A DNA stretch of 14,571 nt, taken from NCBI GenBank assembly GCA_046048295.1, contig JBJOGJ010000083.1:1-14571 (forward strand), read 5' to 3'. Made by a program: the position numbers and the translations under genes. Source of the DNA: CBDCWA01 sp046048295 (lineage in GTDB: Bacteria > Pseudomonadota > Alphaproteobacteria > Rhizobiales > Hyphomicrobiaceae). Shown here one piece after another: positions 1-7,427 of the stretch (the stretch's first letter is position 1; each line of letters opens with the position of its first letter). Below the pieces are notes generated by a model. That model made no database searches, was not told the origin of the DNA, and saw only the letters and a program-made list of their open reading frames with translations.

Positions 1-15
1 GGCTGCGGGCGGCAT

Positions 16-139
16 GTGCCCCAGGCGCGGGACGGCTCCGGTCCCATCTTAATTACTGTTCGACGGCCCGTGCCGTCCCGCCCCCTTTATGGGGAACAAT
101 TTTGGAATGAAGCAAAACGCCAGGGCCAACCGCCCGTGG
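16..139 (+). repeat. Structured dispersed repeat, left copy
   Basis: This stretch recurs in reverse orientation at 14393-14517 with about 9 substitutions and one single-base indel over 124-125 bp (my hand alignment, about 92% identity). A weaker match continues to the window's left edge, so the element may start outside. It is rich in inverted repeats. GCGGGACGGC (27-36) pairs perfectly with GCCGTCCCGC (72-81). Competing local hairpins are GGGAC/GTCCC (29-33/41-45), GACGGC/GCCGTC (62-67/72-77) and CCCC/GGGG (82-85/91-94). Differences between the copies fall outside these stems. An open reading frame crosses it, but the indel breaks the frame between copies, so it is probably not coding. I do not recognise a named family. 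Confidence 0.85.
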
Positions 140-271
140 TGGTGATCGGCGTTGCACGCGGGCCCAAGCGATTGGGGCCGGCCGTTGTGCGATTGCCTGA
201 GCGATTGCGATTCATGCCATCTTCGGATGAAATCAGGGGAGTGTCAGAAACATAATTGGCGGGGGACCTCG

Positions 272-1999
272 ATGGCGGGTGTGGCGGACAAGCATTGGGA
301 CTATATCGTCGTTGGTGCCGGGGCTGCGGGATGTCCGCTCACGGCACGGATCAGCGAGCGACCAGGCAACGAGGTGCTGCTGCTCGAGGCAGGTACGGAC
401 TACGCGCCGGGCACGGAGCCTGCCGAAATCCTCGACATCTTTGCCGGTACTGCGCATTCCAATCCGAAGTTCACTTGGCCGGGGCTCAGCGCCGCGTTCG
501 GTCCGAAGCCCTCCAACGCCTATGATGAGCGGCCGCGGCGGCGCTACACGCAGGGCCGCGTCATCGGCGGGTCCTCGTCAGTCAACGGCATGGCGGCCAA
601 CCGCGGATTGCCTTCCGATTACCAGGCGTGGGCCGACCAGGGTGCGGAGAGTTGGGGCTGGGAGGGCGTACTTCCGTACTTCCGCAAGCTCGAGACCGAC
701 GCAAATTTCGACGGGCCGATGCACGGCAAGGATGGTCCGATGCGGTTGCAGCGCTACGCGCGCGAGCACTGGCCGGGGTTCACCCGCGGCGTCATGACGG
801 CAATCGCCGATGAGGGCTTCCAGGACATTGCGGACCAGAACGGCGTATTCTCGGACGGCTATTTTGCTGTCGCCTACAATCACTCCGACACTTCACGCAT
901 CGGCCCTGCCTGGGCTTATCTGACGCGGGAAGTCCGGGCGCGACCCAATCTCACCATTCGGGGCGACACACCGGTCGAGCGGCTTCTATTCGAGGGTATG
1001 CGGTGCATTGGTGTTCTCGCGCATATCGACGGCGAGCCGCGGGAGATCAGGGCGCGCGAGGTCATCGTGTCGATGGGGGCGCTGCATTCGCCTGCCCTGA
1101 TGATGCGGTCCGGTGTTGGGCCGGGGGATCACCTGCGGTCGCATGGCATAGACGTGGTTGCCGACCGGGCGGGCGTCGGCAGCAATCTCATGGAGCATCC
1201 GGGTGTGAATTTCGGCTGCTTCCTGAGGCGCGATGCGCGGCTTCCCGCGCACCTCCGGCGGCAGATGTTCGCAGGTTTGCGGTGGTCATCGGGCGTCGAG
1301 GGATGTCCGGCCGGGGACATGTACATCATCCCTTCGAACAAGGCGCAGTGGCATGCGATCGGTTCGCGCATCGGGCTCATCATGATGTGGGTGAACCGGT
1401 CGTTTTCGACCGGGGCGGTGCGCCTGAAGTCACGCGATTGGAAAGTCGCGCCGGACATCGACTTCAACATGTGCTCCGACGAGCGCGACATGGTGCGGCT
1501 CGTCAATGGCGTCCGCTTCATGGTGAAGCTGCAGCGGCACCAGGCGGTACAGGCGACGGTCGATCAGGTGTTCCCTGTCAGCTATTCCGACTACGCGCGC
1601 AAACTCGCTCTGTTCAGCACCTGGAACAAGTTCCAGACCGATGTCGGCGCGGCGGCAATGGACACGGCAGGATTCCTCAGGCGACTCATCGTGGACACGA
1701 TGATTGCGGACGCGCCTTCGCTCGACGAACTCGAGCATGACGATCTCGCCTGCCGGGAGTGGCTGAAGGATGCCGTGCACGGGCACTGGCATGCTTCGTG
1801 TACGAATAGAATGGGACGCCCGGACGATCCGCTGGCCGTAACGAGCCCGGCGGGCAAGGTCTACGGTGTCGAGGGGCTGCGCGTGTGCGATGCGTCCATC
1901 ATGCCGAACGTGCCGTGCGCCAACACCAACATTCCGACGGTGATGGTTGGTGAGAAGGTAGGGGCCATGGTGCTCGAGGAGGGTGGCCCCAATCCCTGA
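272..1999 (+). CDS. GMC-family FAD-dependent oxidoreductase
   Basis: A 575-residue flavoprotein of the glucose-methanol-choline oxidoreductase family, which oxidises alcohols (or related substrates) with FAD. The N-terminal dinucleotide fold has GAGAAG at residues 15-20. GMC signature 1 (GRVIGGSSSVNG) starts near residue 95, and signature 2 (GALHSPALMMRSGVG) covers about 269-283. The C-terminal catalytic pair is visible as His507 in WHASCTNRMG and Asn551 in ANTNIPT, 44 residues apart as in choline-oxidase-like enzymes. The usual HPxGTCRMG is altered to HASCTNRMG, so the substrate class may be atypical. ATG 272 is chosen because GGGGGA (261-266) lies 5 bases upstream and the FAD motif then sits at its usual place. 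The frame is open upstream to 152. There is no signal peptide, so it is probably cytoplasmic. It ends 7 bases from the convergent DUF1428 gene. The substrate cannot be told from sequence. Confidence 0.93.
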   Translation: MAGVADKHWDYIVVGAGAAGCPLTARISERPGNEVLLLEAGTDYAPGTEPAEILDIFAGTAHSNPKFTWPGLSAAFGPKPSNAYDERPRRRYTQGRVIGGSSSVNGMAANRGLPSDYQAWADQGAESWGWEGVLPYFRKLETDANFDGPMHGKDGPMRLQRYAREHWPGFTRGVMTAIADEGFQDIADQNGVFSDGYFAVAYNHSDTSRIGPAWAYLTREVRARPNLTIRGDTPVERLLFEGMRCIGVLAHIDGEPREIRAREVIVSMGALHSPALMMRSGVGPGDHLRSHGIDVVADRAGVGSNLMEHPGVNFGCFLRRDARLPAHLRRQMFAGLRWSSGVEGCPAGDMYIIPSNKAQWHAIGSRIGLIMMWVNRSFSTGAVRLKSRDWKVAPDIDFNMCSDERDMVRLVNGVRFMVKLQRHQAVQATVDQVFPVSYSDYARKLALFSTWNKFQTDVGAAAMDTAGFLRRLIVDTMIADAPSLDELEHDDLACREWLKDAVHGHWHASCTNRMGRPDDPLAVTSPAGKVYGVEGLRVCDASIMPNVPCANTNIPTVMVGEKVGAMVLEEGGPNP

Positions 2000-2006
2000 T
2001 CGCAGT

Positions 2007-2357
2007 TCAAGTTTCGAGGAGGACTTCGAAGCCGCCGTAGATCATGCGCTTGCCGTCGAAGGGCATGGATTTCATCGTGTCCGCGCCTTCGCCTTCCATG
2101 ATCCGCTGCCATGCGGCATCCCGTGTTGCCTTGTCGGGCCAGACGATCCAGGAGAATGCCACGGTTTCGTCAGGCTTGCGCATGACTGCGGTGTGGAAGG
2201 AGTTGAGCTTGCCCTCGGGCACGTCGTTGCCCCAGCATTCGACTATGGAGAGTGCGCCAAGTTTCCGGAACAGCTCGGCTGCTTCCTCGGCGTGCTCCAG
2301 ATAGGTGTTCTTGTTTGCGGTTGGGACGGGGGTCACAACTCCATCGACATAGGTCAT
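2007..2357 (-). CDS. DUF1428 family protein (YbaA-like)
   Basis: A 116-residue small soluble protein of the DUF1428 family. It begins MTYVDGVVTPVP and carries the family's typical segments ECWGNDVPEGK, FSWIVWPDK and MPFDGKRMIYGGFE. The family has a ferredoxin-like alpha/beta-barrel fold and no established reaction. Length matches the family. The start has GGAGA about 10 bases upstream. It lies 78 bases downstream of the AHSA1-VOC fusion gene on the same strand and is probably cotranscribed with it. DUF1428, VOC and AHSA1 proteins are often found together in bacterial genomes (recollection, not checked here). Confidence 0.88.
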   Translation of the reverse strand: MTYVDGVVTPVPTANKNTYLEHAEEAAELFRKLGALSIVECWGNDVPEGKLNSFHTAVMRKPDETVAFSWIVWPDKATRDAAWQRIMEGEGADTMKSMPFDGKRMIYGGFEVLLET

Positions 2358-2435
2358 CTTACGTGTCTCCGTTTGCGAAGCTGTCGTTTGGCCGGCCCTG
2401 CTGTTGCCGACCGATCATGTAATGCGGTCCACGTT

Positions 2436-3407
2436 TCATTCACGATCGTAGGCGGTCATCAACGTGGCGATATCGATCTTCTTCATACGCAGCATAGCCT
2501 GTTGCGCACGTCCCGCTGCGGTCTTGTCCTTGGACATGAGCAATCTGGGGAGTACTTCCGGGATGATCTGCCAGGAGACGCCCCAGCGGTCGGTCAACCA
2601 TCCACACATGGATTCTTCACCACCGCCAGTGATGAGCTGGTCCCACAAAGTGTCGGTCTCGACCTGGTCCTTGGTCAGAACAGAAATCGATGCGGCTGGC
2701 GAGTGTGGGAATTGAGGTCCACCGTTCAGGGCCATGTACGGGACGCCTGCGAGCCTGAATTCAACGACGAGCGGGGCATCGCCTGGTTCGATGACGGTTT
2801 CTACGAAGCTGTCAGGGAGCAGCGAGACATAGAACCTGGCCGCCTCGTGGCCGTTACCGTCGAACCAGAGGCAGGTACGGACCTTCGAGGTGAAAGGTCT
2901 GGCGGCGTTCTGCGTCTCCGGATGGTCTGCAATCGACTTCGCCACTTCCTCGAGCTGGTCCGATGCGATCGACCAGCCCTTCTCGAAACCCATCTCGAGA
3001 TGCTTCTGCTTGATGTCCACCGTTGCGTGGCGGGCACCCCAGACGAGGCGTGTCGAGCCATCCGGTTCATCTGCAAGTTCGACGTAGCCGGTCATGAACG
3101 TGCTTTCGGCTGGTACAAAACCCTCTGTGAACGCGTCCGTGAACGTGAGCTTACAGCCGTGCTCGATCTCGAGCCACATTCCCTCGCTTGCGACCTCAGT
3201 GCCATCGGGGCCCTGCATGACATTGTTCATGCGTCCACCTGGCCGAAGGTCGAAATCTGCCTTGGTCACGGTCCATGGCTTCGGGCAGAACCACTGCCTA
3301 AGAAGCGCAGTTTCGGTCCAGCAACGCCAGACCGCGTCGCGCGGTGCGCCAATGGTGCGCTCGATTTCGAGGACCAAGCCGTCGTTTCGGAGCCGTACGT
3401 CAGACAT
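2436..3407 (-). CDS. AHSA1/SRPBCC - VOC (PhnB-like) fusion protein
   Basis: A 323-residue two-domain protein. Residues about 10-160 are an AHSA1-type SRPBCC domain, a hydrophobic ligand-binding fold. Marks are IERTIGAPRDAVWRCWT, LRQWFCP, DLRPGGR and a C-terminal helix GWSIASDQLEEVAK. Residues about 174-320 are a PhnB-like VOC domain, with FDGNGHEAARFY, MALNGG, CGWLTDRWGVSWQI and the tail AQQAMLRMKKIDIATL typical of that subgroup. ATG 3407 is preferred over the upstream ATG 3491 because AAGGAG lies 7 bases before it and the family fold begins there. It heads a probable two-gene minus-strand operon with the DUF1428 gene and is divergent from a MarR regulator. A role in binding or modifying a small hydrophobic or toxic molecule is an inference from neighbours; the substrate is unknown. 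Confidence 0.9.
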   Translation of the reverse strand: MSDVRLRNDGLVLEIERTIGAPRDAVWRCWTETALLRQWFCPKPWTVTKADFDLRPGGRMNNVMQGPDGTEVASEGMWLEIEHGCKLTFTDAFTEGFVPAESTFMTGYVELADEPDGSTRLVWGARHATVDIKQKHLEMGFEKGWSIASDQLEEVAKSIADHPETQNAARPFTSKVRTCLWFDGNGHEAARFYVSLLPDSFVETVIEPGDAPLVVEFRLAGVPYMALNGGPQFPHSPAASISVLTKDQVETDTLWDQLITGGGEESMCGWLTDRWGVSWQIIPEVLPRLLMSKDKTAAGRAQQAMLRMKKIDIATLMTAYDRE

Positions 3408-3480
3408 GATCAGTCTCCTTGGGTTGGCGGGATCACTCTGCCGTTGCGGTTGCAGGAGCAGAGGAAATCGGTAATGATAT

Positions 3481-3492
3481 GTTGATATCAAC
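3481..3492. promoter_or_regulatory. Palindromic operator candidate for the MarR regulator
   Basis: GTTGATATCAAC is a perfect 12-bp palindrome in the 125-bp region between the divergent marR-like and AHSA1-VOC genes. A related shorter site, GTTGTCAAC (3512-3520), lies about three helical turns away. The AT-rich TTGAT..ATCAA form fits typical MarR-family operators. On the minus strand the long palindrome touches the proposed -10 and the short one covers the proposed -35, so binding would block transcription of the AHSA1-VOC operon. That assignment is inferred. Confidence 0.6.
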
Positions 3493-3519
3493 CTAATGTC
3501 AGGCTTCCAGTGTTGTCAA
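3491..3519 (-). promoter_or_regulatory. Candidate promoter of the AHSA1-VOC / DUF1428 operon
   Basis: On the minus strand a perfect TTGACA (3519-3514) is followed after 17 bases by a weak -10, TTAGGT (3496-3491). Initiation near 3484 would give a leader of about 77 bases. Both boxes overlap the inverted repeats assigned to the MarR regulator. The -35 and spacing are good; the -10 is poor. Confidence 0.4.
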
Positions 3520-3532
3520 CCCGAACTTCGAG

Positions 3533-3991
3533 ATGATGCGAGACGATCTTCCCTTAGCTGTAACGCACGAAGTACGCGACCGTTGCCTGTGTCTGCATTT
3601 GCAGCGGGCGGCGCGTGCGATCGGGCGGCAATTCGACGAGGCCTTGAAGCCTGTCGGACTTACGAACGGGCAGTATTCGCTACTGGTGTCGTTGAACCGG
3701 CCCGAGCCGCCTCGCGTCGGGGATGTTGCACGGGTCTTGGCGATGGACCGTACGACACTGACCGCCAATCTCAAGCCGCTGCAGAGGCGGGGACTGCTTC
3801 AGGTGACGACCGACCCGGAGGACCGACGTGGCCGTCGCATATCGCTGACCGATGCGGGCCGGGAATTGCTGGTCCGGGCAGTCCCGATCTGGCGTACCAC
3901 GCACGATAAAATCGACCGGCTTGTTCCGGTGACGGATGCAGATCGACTGAGGGGCGATCTTCTGGCTCTCACGTTCTGCGAGACTGGCTAG
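3533..3991 (+). CDS. MarR-family transcriptional regulator
   Basis: A 152-residue winged-helix regulator. The core LTNGQYSLLVSLNR, VGDVARVLAMDRTTLTANLK (recognition helix) and the wing DPEDRRGRRISLTDAGREL are characteristic of MarR proteins, which bind palindromes as dimers and usually lose affinity on binding a small ligand. Two adjacent ATG codons exist (3533 and 3536); the first is taken. It is divergent from the AHSA1-VOC/DUF1428 operon, with palindromes in between, so it probably represses that operon and itself. Its last 23 bases overlap the 3' end of the convergent barrel-cupin gene. Confidence 0.92.
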   Translation: MMRDDLPLAVTHEVRDRCLCLHLQRAARAIGRQFDEALKPVGLTNGQYSLLVSLNRPEPPRVGDVARVLAMDRTTLTANLKPLQRRGLLQVTTDPEDRRGRRISLTDAGRELLVRAVPIWRTTHDKIDRLVPVTDADRLRGDLLALTFCETG

Positions 3992-5000
3992 GGTGCCCGG
4001 CAATCGATCGGGGTTCGACGCGAACGATCTCGCACCTGCTGGTCAGAGGGACCGGGCAATGTTCAACGCCGTGTGGTACCACGATCAGTTCGCCTTCCTC
4101 CAGCGTTTCCTCACGGTCGCGAAATCTCATCAGAAGTCGTCCCTTGTGGACCAGGAACATCTGGTCCTGCTTGGGATGATAGTGCCATGGTTTTTCGCTC
4201 TCGTACCGTGCGAGCGTGACTGTCATGTCGTTGATCGTGGCTGTGACTTTGGATTCGTGTGGGCTTTGCAGTGCGGCGAATGCTTGTTCGATACTTTGCT
4301 TGCTATAGGCCGATATATGGCGGTTGATGGTCGCTACGTCGCGCATGATCGCCGCGAGCTGGGTTGCTACGTCCAGTTTGTCAGCGGGATATTCTCCGTT
4401 CAGTGCTGCCGTCCCGATCGTGAACCCTGCCGCGCCGCTGTCCTTCACGATCTGTATGCGTTCTGGACCATTGATCGAACCGGCAACAATCACGGGCTTG
4501 TTCGTCGTGTTGCATACCGTCTGAATTAGACGGGGCACATCTTCGCCGGAGCGCCATGCGAGCAGGTCCAAGCCATGCACACCGGGATGCATTGCGATAT
4601 TCCCGGCACTTTCTGCGATCTCATCGATGTTACCTTCGAGGATGCTTGGATGACCGTTCACGCGGCCTGGAAACGGGTAATACTCGATTTGTGTTCCCGC
4701 AATTATGGGGAGTACATCGTCGATCCGGGTGCCTCCCAGTAGGACGTCTACTCCGATATCGACAGCCGCCTTGGCGGAGGCGACCTCGCTTTCCCTGTCG
4801 AGCGACACGACTTCGAGATAACTCGTCGCGCCACCGATCCTGATCGCGGCTGCCAGTATCCTGAGGGCCTCGACTGGGAGGCCGACATCCTTGAAGCCGA
4901 TGTGGTGCACGCCGGCTGCTAGTGCCGTCTGCAGGTGGTCGGAAGCGTCGGGCACCGTGCGATCGTCGCGGGTCAGCATGAATATGAAGCGGACGCCCAT
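3969..5000 (-). CDS. TIM-barrel (HisA/HisF-like) protein fused to a C-terminal cupin
   Basis: A 343-residue protein with two parts. Residues 1 to about 225 look like a (beta/alpha)8 barrel of the ribulose-phosphate-binding kind: HHIGFKDVGLP, DVLLGGTRIDD, YYPFPGRVNGHPS, GVHGLDLLAWRS, then the phosphate-loop-like PVIVAGSINGPERI and AAGFTIGTAALNG. Relatives are sometimes labelled 4-hydroxythreonine-4-phosphate dehydrogenase, which this sequence does not support. Residues about 230-335 form a small cupin: WHYHPKQDQMFLVHKGR with metal-ligand candidates His273 and His275, then GELIVVPHGVEHCPV with His314. An in-frame TGA two codons upstream fixes the ATG at 5000. It follows the aldo/keto reductase gene by 56 bases on the same strand, suggesting cotranscription and a shared catabolic role for a sugar or related carbonyl compound (inference). 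Confidence 0.8.
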   Translation of the reverse strand: MGVRFIFMLTRDDRTVPDASDHLQTALAAGVHHIGFKDVGLPVEALRILAAAIRIGGATSYLEVVSLDRESEVASAKAAVDIGVDVLLGGTRIDDVLPIIAGTQIEYYPFPGRVNGHPSILEGNIDEIAESAGNIAMHPGVHGLDLLAWRSGEDVPRLIQTVCNTTNKPVIVAGSINGPERIQIVKDSGAAGFTIGTAALNGEYPADKLDVATQLAAIMRDVATINRHISAYSKQSIEQAFAALQSPHESKVTATINDMTVTLARYESEKPWHYHPKQDQMFLVHKGRLLMRFRDREETLEEGELIVVPHGVEHCPVPLTSRCEIVRVEPRSIAGHPSQSRRT

Positions 5001-5056
5001 TTCTCAATCTCTTCTGGTCAGCCTCGGTTGCCAACAAGCCGATCGTTGCCGCAAGT

Positions 5057-6052
5057 TCAACGTTCCTCGCCGACAAACGACCCCTGGACCTCGCCGATCG
5101 TCGCCAGCGCCTCACCGGAAAGCGGGCCTTTCGCTGTAGCGGCTAAAGTCGCCTGTAGCTGTGTGAAGTCGGACAGTCCGACGGCCACTGTCGAAAGGCG
5201 CGCCTCCGTCAGCGCAAAGCGTACCGCGGCTTCGGGAATCGATGCCACGTGGCCATTTTCGACAAGAGGCAGGAAGCGGTTGCCGCGTTCGTAGTCTCGA
5301 TCGAATGAGCCACCTGAACCCATGGGGCTTACCGACTTGCTCGCCAACTCGTGAGGCGCGTCCGGACCTCGCAGTGCGCCTCCTGCTACGATGCGAATCG
5401 CGACCGTGCCCATCTCAGTTTTGTCTGCACGGGCGAGAAGTTGATGATAATCCTGAGCCGGATAATTCGGCGCGATCGACCTGCCTGCGCTGGGGTTCAG
5501 CATGTTGTAGACGACCTGGCTGGTATAGAAGTGGCCGCTATCTATGATCTGCAGGATGGCTTGTGTGTCGCCCATGCCGGTCATGCCGAAGAAGCGTATC
5601 CTGCCTGCCTTCTGTAGATCGAGGAATACAGGGACGACTTCTTCGATGATTATTCGAGGTGTCAGGCTGTCCTTGCGGCCGTCCAAGGTAATGGTGTTGT
5701 GAAGTTGCATTAGATCGACAGTTTCGCGGCCGAGGCGCGAGAGGCTAGCATCCACGGAGGTGATCATCGCATCGCGGATGGCATGTTTCTGATCGGCTGA
5801 GATCTTGAGCTTGGTCGCGATCGTCGGGTTGGCCTTCAATGCCTTCAGGGCGCGACCAAGGTTCTTTTCCGATTCACCGTTGCCATACTGGGCTGCGGTA
5901 TCGAAGTACGAAATTCCGTTGTCGAGCGCATGGCCTACCGCTCGCTCTTGGTCACTAGAATTGCCGCGTATCATCAACCCACCAACGTTGCCGCAGCCGA
6001 AGGCAATTTCAGAGACTTCGATGCCTGTGCGTCCGAGCTTGCGTCTGCGCAT
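5057..6052 (-). CDS. Aldo/keto reductase
   Basis: A 331-residue NAD(P)H-dependent carbonyl reductase. The start RRRKLGRTGIEVSEIAFGCG and the catalytic tetrad are clear: Asp51 and Tyr56 in YFDTAAQYG, Lys81 in ATKLK, and His118 in DLMQLHNT. The barrel continues with GRIRFFGMTG, YNMLNPSAGR and a C-terminal AVGLSDFTQL cofactor-binding segment. Length matches the family. AGGAG lies 7 bases before the ATG. The gene follows hslU by 56 bases on the same strand with no convincing terminator between, and precedes the barrel-cupin gene. The substrate cannot be predicted. Confidence 0.92.
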   Translation of the reverse strand: MRRRKLGRTGIEVSEIAFGCGNVGGLMIRGNSSDQERAVGHALDNGISYFDTAAQYGNGESEKNLGRALKALKANPTIATKLKISADQKHAIRDAMITSVDASLSRLGRETVDLMQLHNTITLDGRKDSLTPRIIIEEVVPVFLDLQKAGRIRFFGMTGMGDTQAILQIIDSGHFYTSQVVYNMLNPSAGRSIAPNYPAQDYHQLLARADKTEMGTVAIRIVAGGALRGPDAPHELASKSVSPMGSGGSFDRDYERGNRFLPLVENGHVASIPEAAVRFALTEARLSTVAVGLSDFTQLQATLAATAKGPLSGEALATIGEVQGSFVGEER

Positions 6053-6108
6053 GGGGGGGCTCCTGTTCTTCTCGATTTGCGGCAGGATACACCGCTGGCA
6101 TGATACAA

Positions 6109-7422
6109 CTACAGAATAAAGCGGCTGAGGTCGGTGTTCTTCGCCAAGTCGCCAACATGCGTGTGGACGTAGTCCGAGTCGATTGTCACGACCTTGTCGG
6201 CAAGATCGGATGCCTCGAAAGAGATTTCATCCAGCACTCGCTCCATCACCGTCTGCAAGCGCCTGGCTCCAATGTTCTCGACGGTAGAGTTCACCTCGAC
6301 CGCGATAGCGGCAAGAGCGTCTATGGCATCATCGGTGAAGGTCAGGGCGACGCCTTCCGTCGCCATCAGTGCTACATATTGCTTTATCAGGCTTGCTTCC
6401 GGCTCGGTGAGGATGCGGCGAAAGTCTTCCTGGGTCAACGGGCGCAGCTCGACGCGAATCGGCAAGCGTCCCTGAAGTTCGGGCAGGAGATCAGACGGTT
6501 TCGAAACATGGAAAGCGCCGGATGCGATAAACAGGATATGGTCTGTTTTGACTGACCCATGCTTGGTGGCGACAGTTGTGCCTTCGATCAAGGGGAGCAG
6601 GTCACGCTGGACACCTTCACGGGAAATCTCGCCGGCGCCGCGGTTTGATTCAGACCTTGAGCAAATCTTGTCGACCTCATCGAGAAAAACGATGCCATCG
6701 TTCTCGGTCGCACTGATGGCCTCGGCAACGATCTGCTCGTTGTCCAGCAATTTGTCGCTTTCTTCGTTGATCAGCACCTCGTGGCTGTCGGCAACGGTAA
6801 CCCGCCGCTTGACCTGGCGACCGCCGAAGGCCTTGCCGAGCATGTCAGAGAGGTTGATCATTCCAGCAGAGGCGCCTGGCTGCCCGGGAATCTCGAACAT
6901 CGGAATACCGCCGGCTGACTCGGATGTCTGGATCTCTATTTCCTTGTCGTTGAGTTCTCCGGCGCGCAGCTTCTTGCGGAAGCTTTCTCGTGTCGCCGGG
7001 CCGGAGCCGGGACCGACGAGGGCGTCGAGCACGCGTTCTTCCGCCGCCTTTTCGGCCCGCGCCTTCACTTCCTTGCGTTTCGCAGTGCGGATGAGGCCGA
7101 TTGCTACCTCGAGAAGGTCGCGAACGATGCTTTCGACGTCGCGCCCGACGTAGCCTACTTCTGTGAACTTGGTTGCTTCTATTTTGATGAAAGGCGCGCC
7201 AGCCAGCCGGGCAAGTCGGCGCGAAATTTCGGTCTTTCCCACGCCCGTTGGGCCGATCATCAGGATGTTCTTCGGCAGAACCTCCTCGCGAAGGTCTCCT
7301 TCGAGCTGCTGACGGCGCCAGCGATTCCTGAGTGCGATGGCGACGGCGCGTTTGGCGTCGTTCTGGCCGATGATGTAGCGGTCGAGCTCGGAGACGATTT
7401 CGCGGGGGGAGAAGTTGGTCAT
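6109..7422 (-). CDS. hslU: ATP-dependent protease ATPase subunit HslU (ClpY)
   Basis: A 437-residue AAA+ unfoldase that forms hexameric rings, unfolds substrates and feeds them to the HslV peptidase in the cytoplasm. Visible features are Walker A GPTGVGKT (57-64), the substrate-gripping pore loop GYVG (90-93), a long charged intermediate domain (about 110-230), Walker B VFLDEVDK (245-252), and the C-terminal SRFIL tail that inserts into HslV to activate it. Length is normal. It starts 5 bases after the acetyltransferase stop. A GAGGAA lies about 12 bases upstream inside that gene, so translation is probably coupled. Confidence 0.98.
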   Translation of the reverse strand: MTNFSPREIVSELDRYIIGQNDAKRAVAIALRNRWRRQQLEGDLREEVLPKNILMIGPTGVGKTEISRRLARLAGAPFIKIEATKFTEVGYVGRDVESIVRDLLEVAIGLIRTAKRKEVKARAEKAAEERVLDALVGPGSGPATRESFRKKLRAGELNDKEIEIQTSESAGGIPMFEIPGQPGASAGMINLSDMLGKAFGGRQVKRRVTVADSHEVLINEESDKLLDNEQIVAEAISATENDGIVFLDEVDKICSRSESNRGAGEISREGVQRDLLPLIEGTTVATKHGSVKTDHILFIASGAFHVSKPSDLLPELQGRLPIRVELRPLTQEDFRRILTEPEASLIKQYVALMATEGVALTFTDDAIDALAAIAVEVNSTVENIGARRLQTVMERVLDEISFEASDLADKVVTIDSDYVHTHVGDLAKNTDLSRFIL

Positions 7423-7427
7423 AGAGG

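Noticed and set aside
94..108. GAAC-N7-GAAT in the left repeat resembles a LexA box
   Set aside because: The second half-site ends in T in both repeat copies, so it does not match the operator; it is probably coincidental.
16..255. Open reading frame across the left repeat
   Set aside because: The two repeat copies differ by a one-base indel that breaks the frame, and stems rather than codons are conserved. It also overlaps the region leading into the GMC gene.
1983..3485. Long 500-codon plus-strand open frame
   Set aside because: It lies antisense to the DUF1428 and AHSA1-VOC genes, both recognisable, and shows no family motifs; it is a shadow frame of high-GC DNA.
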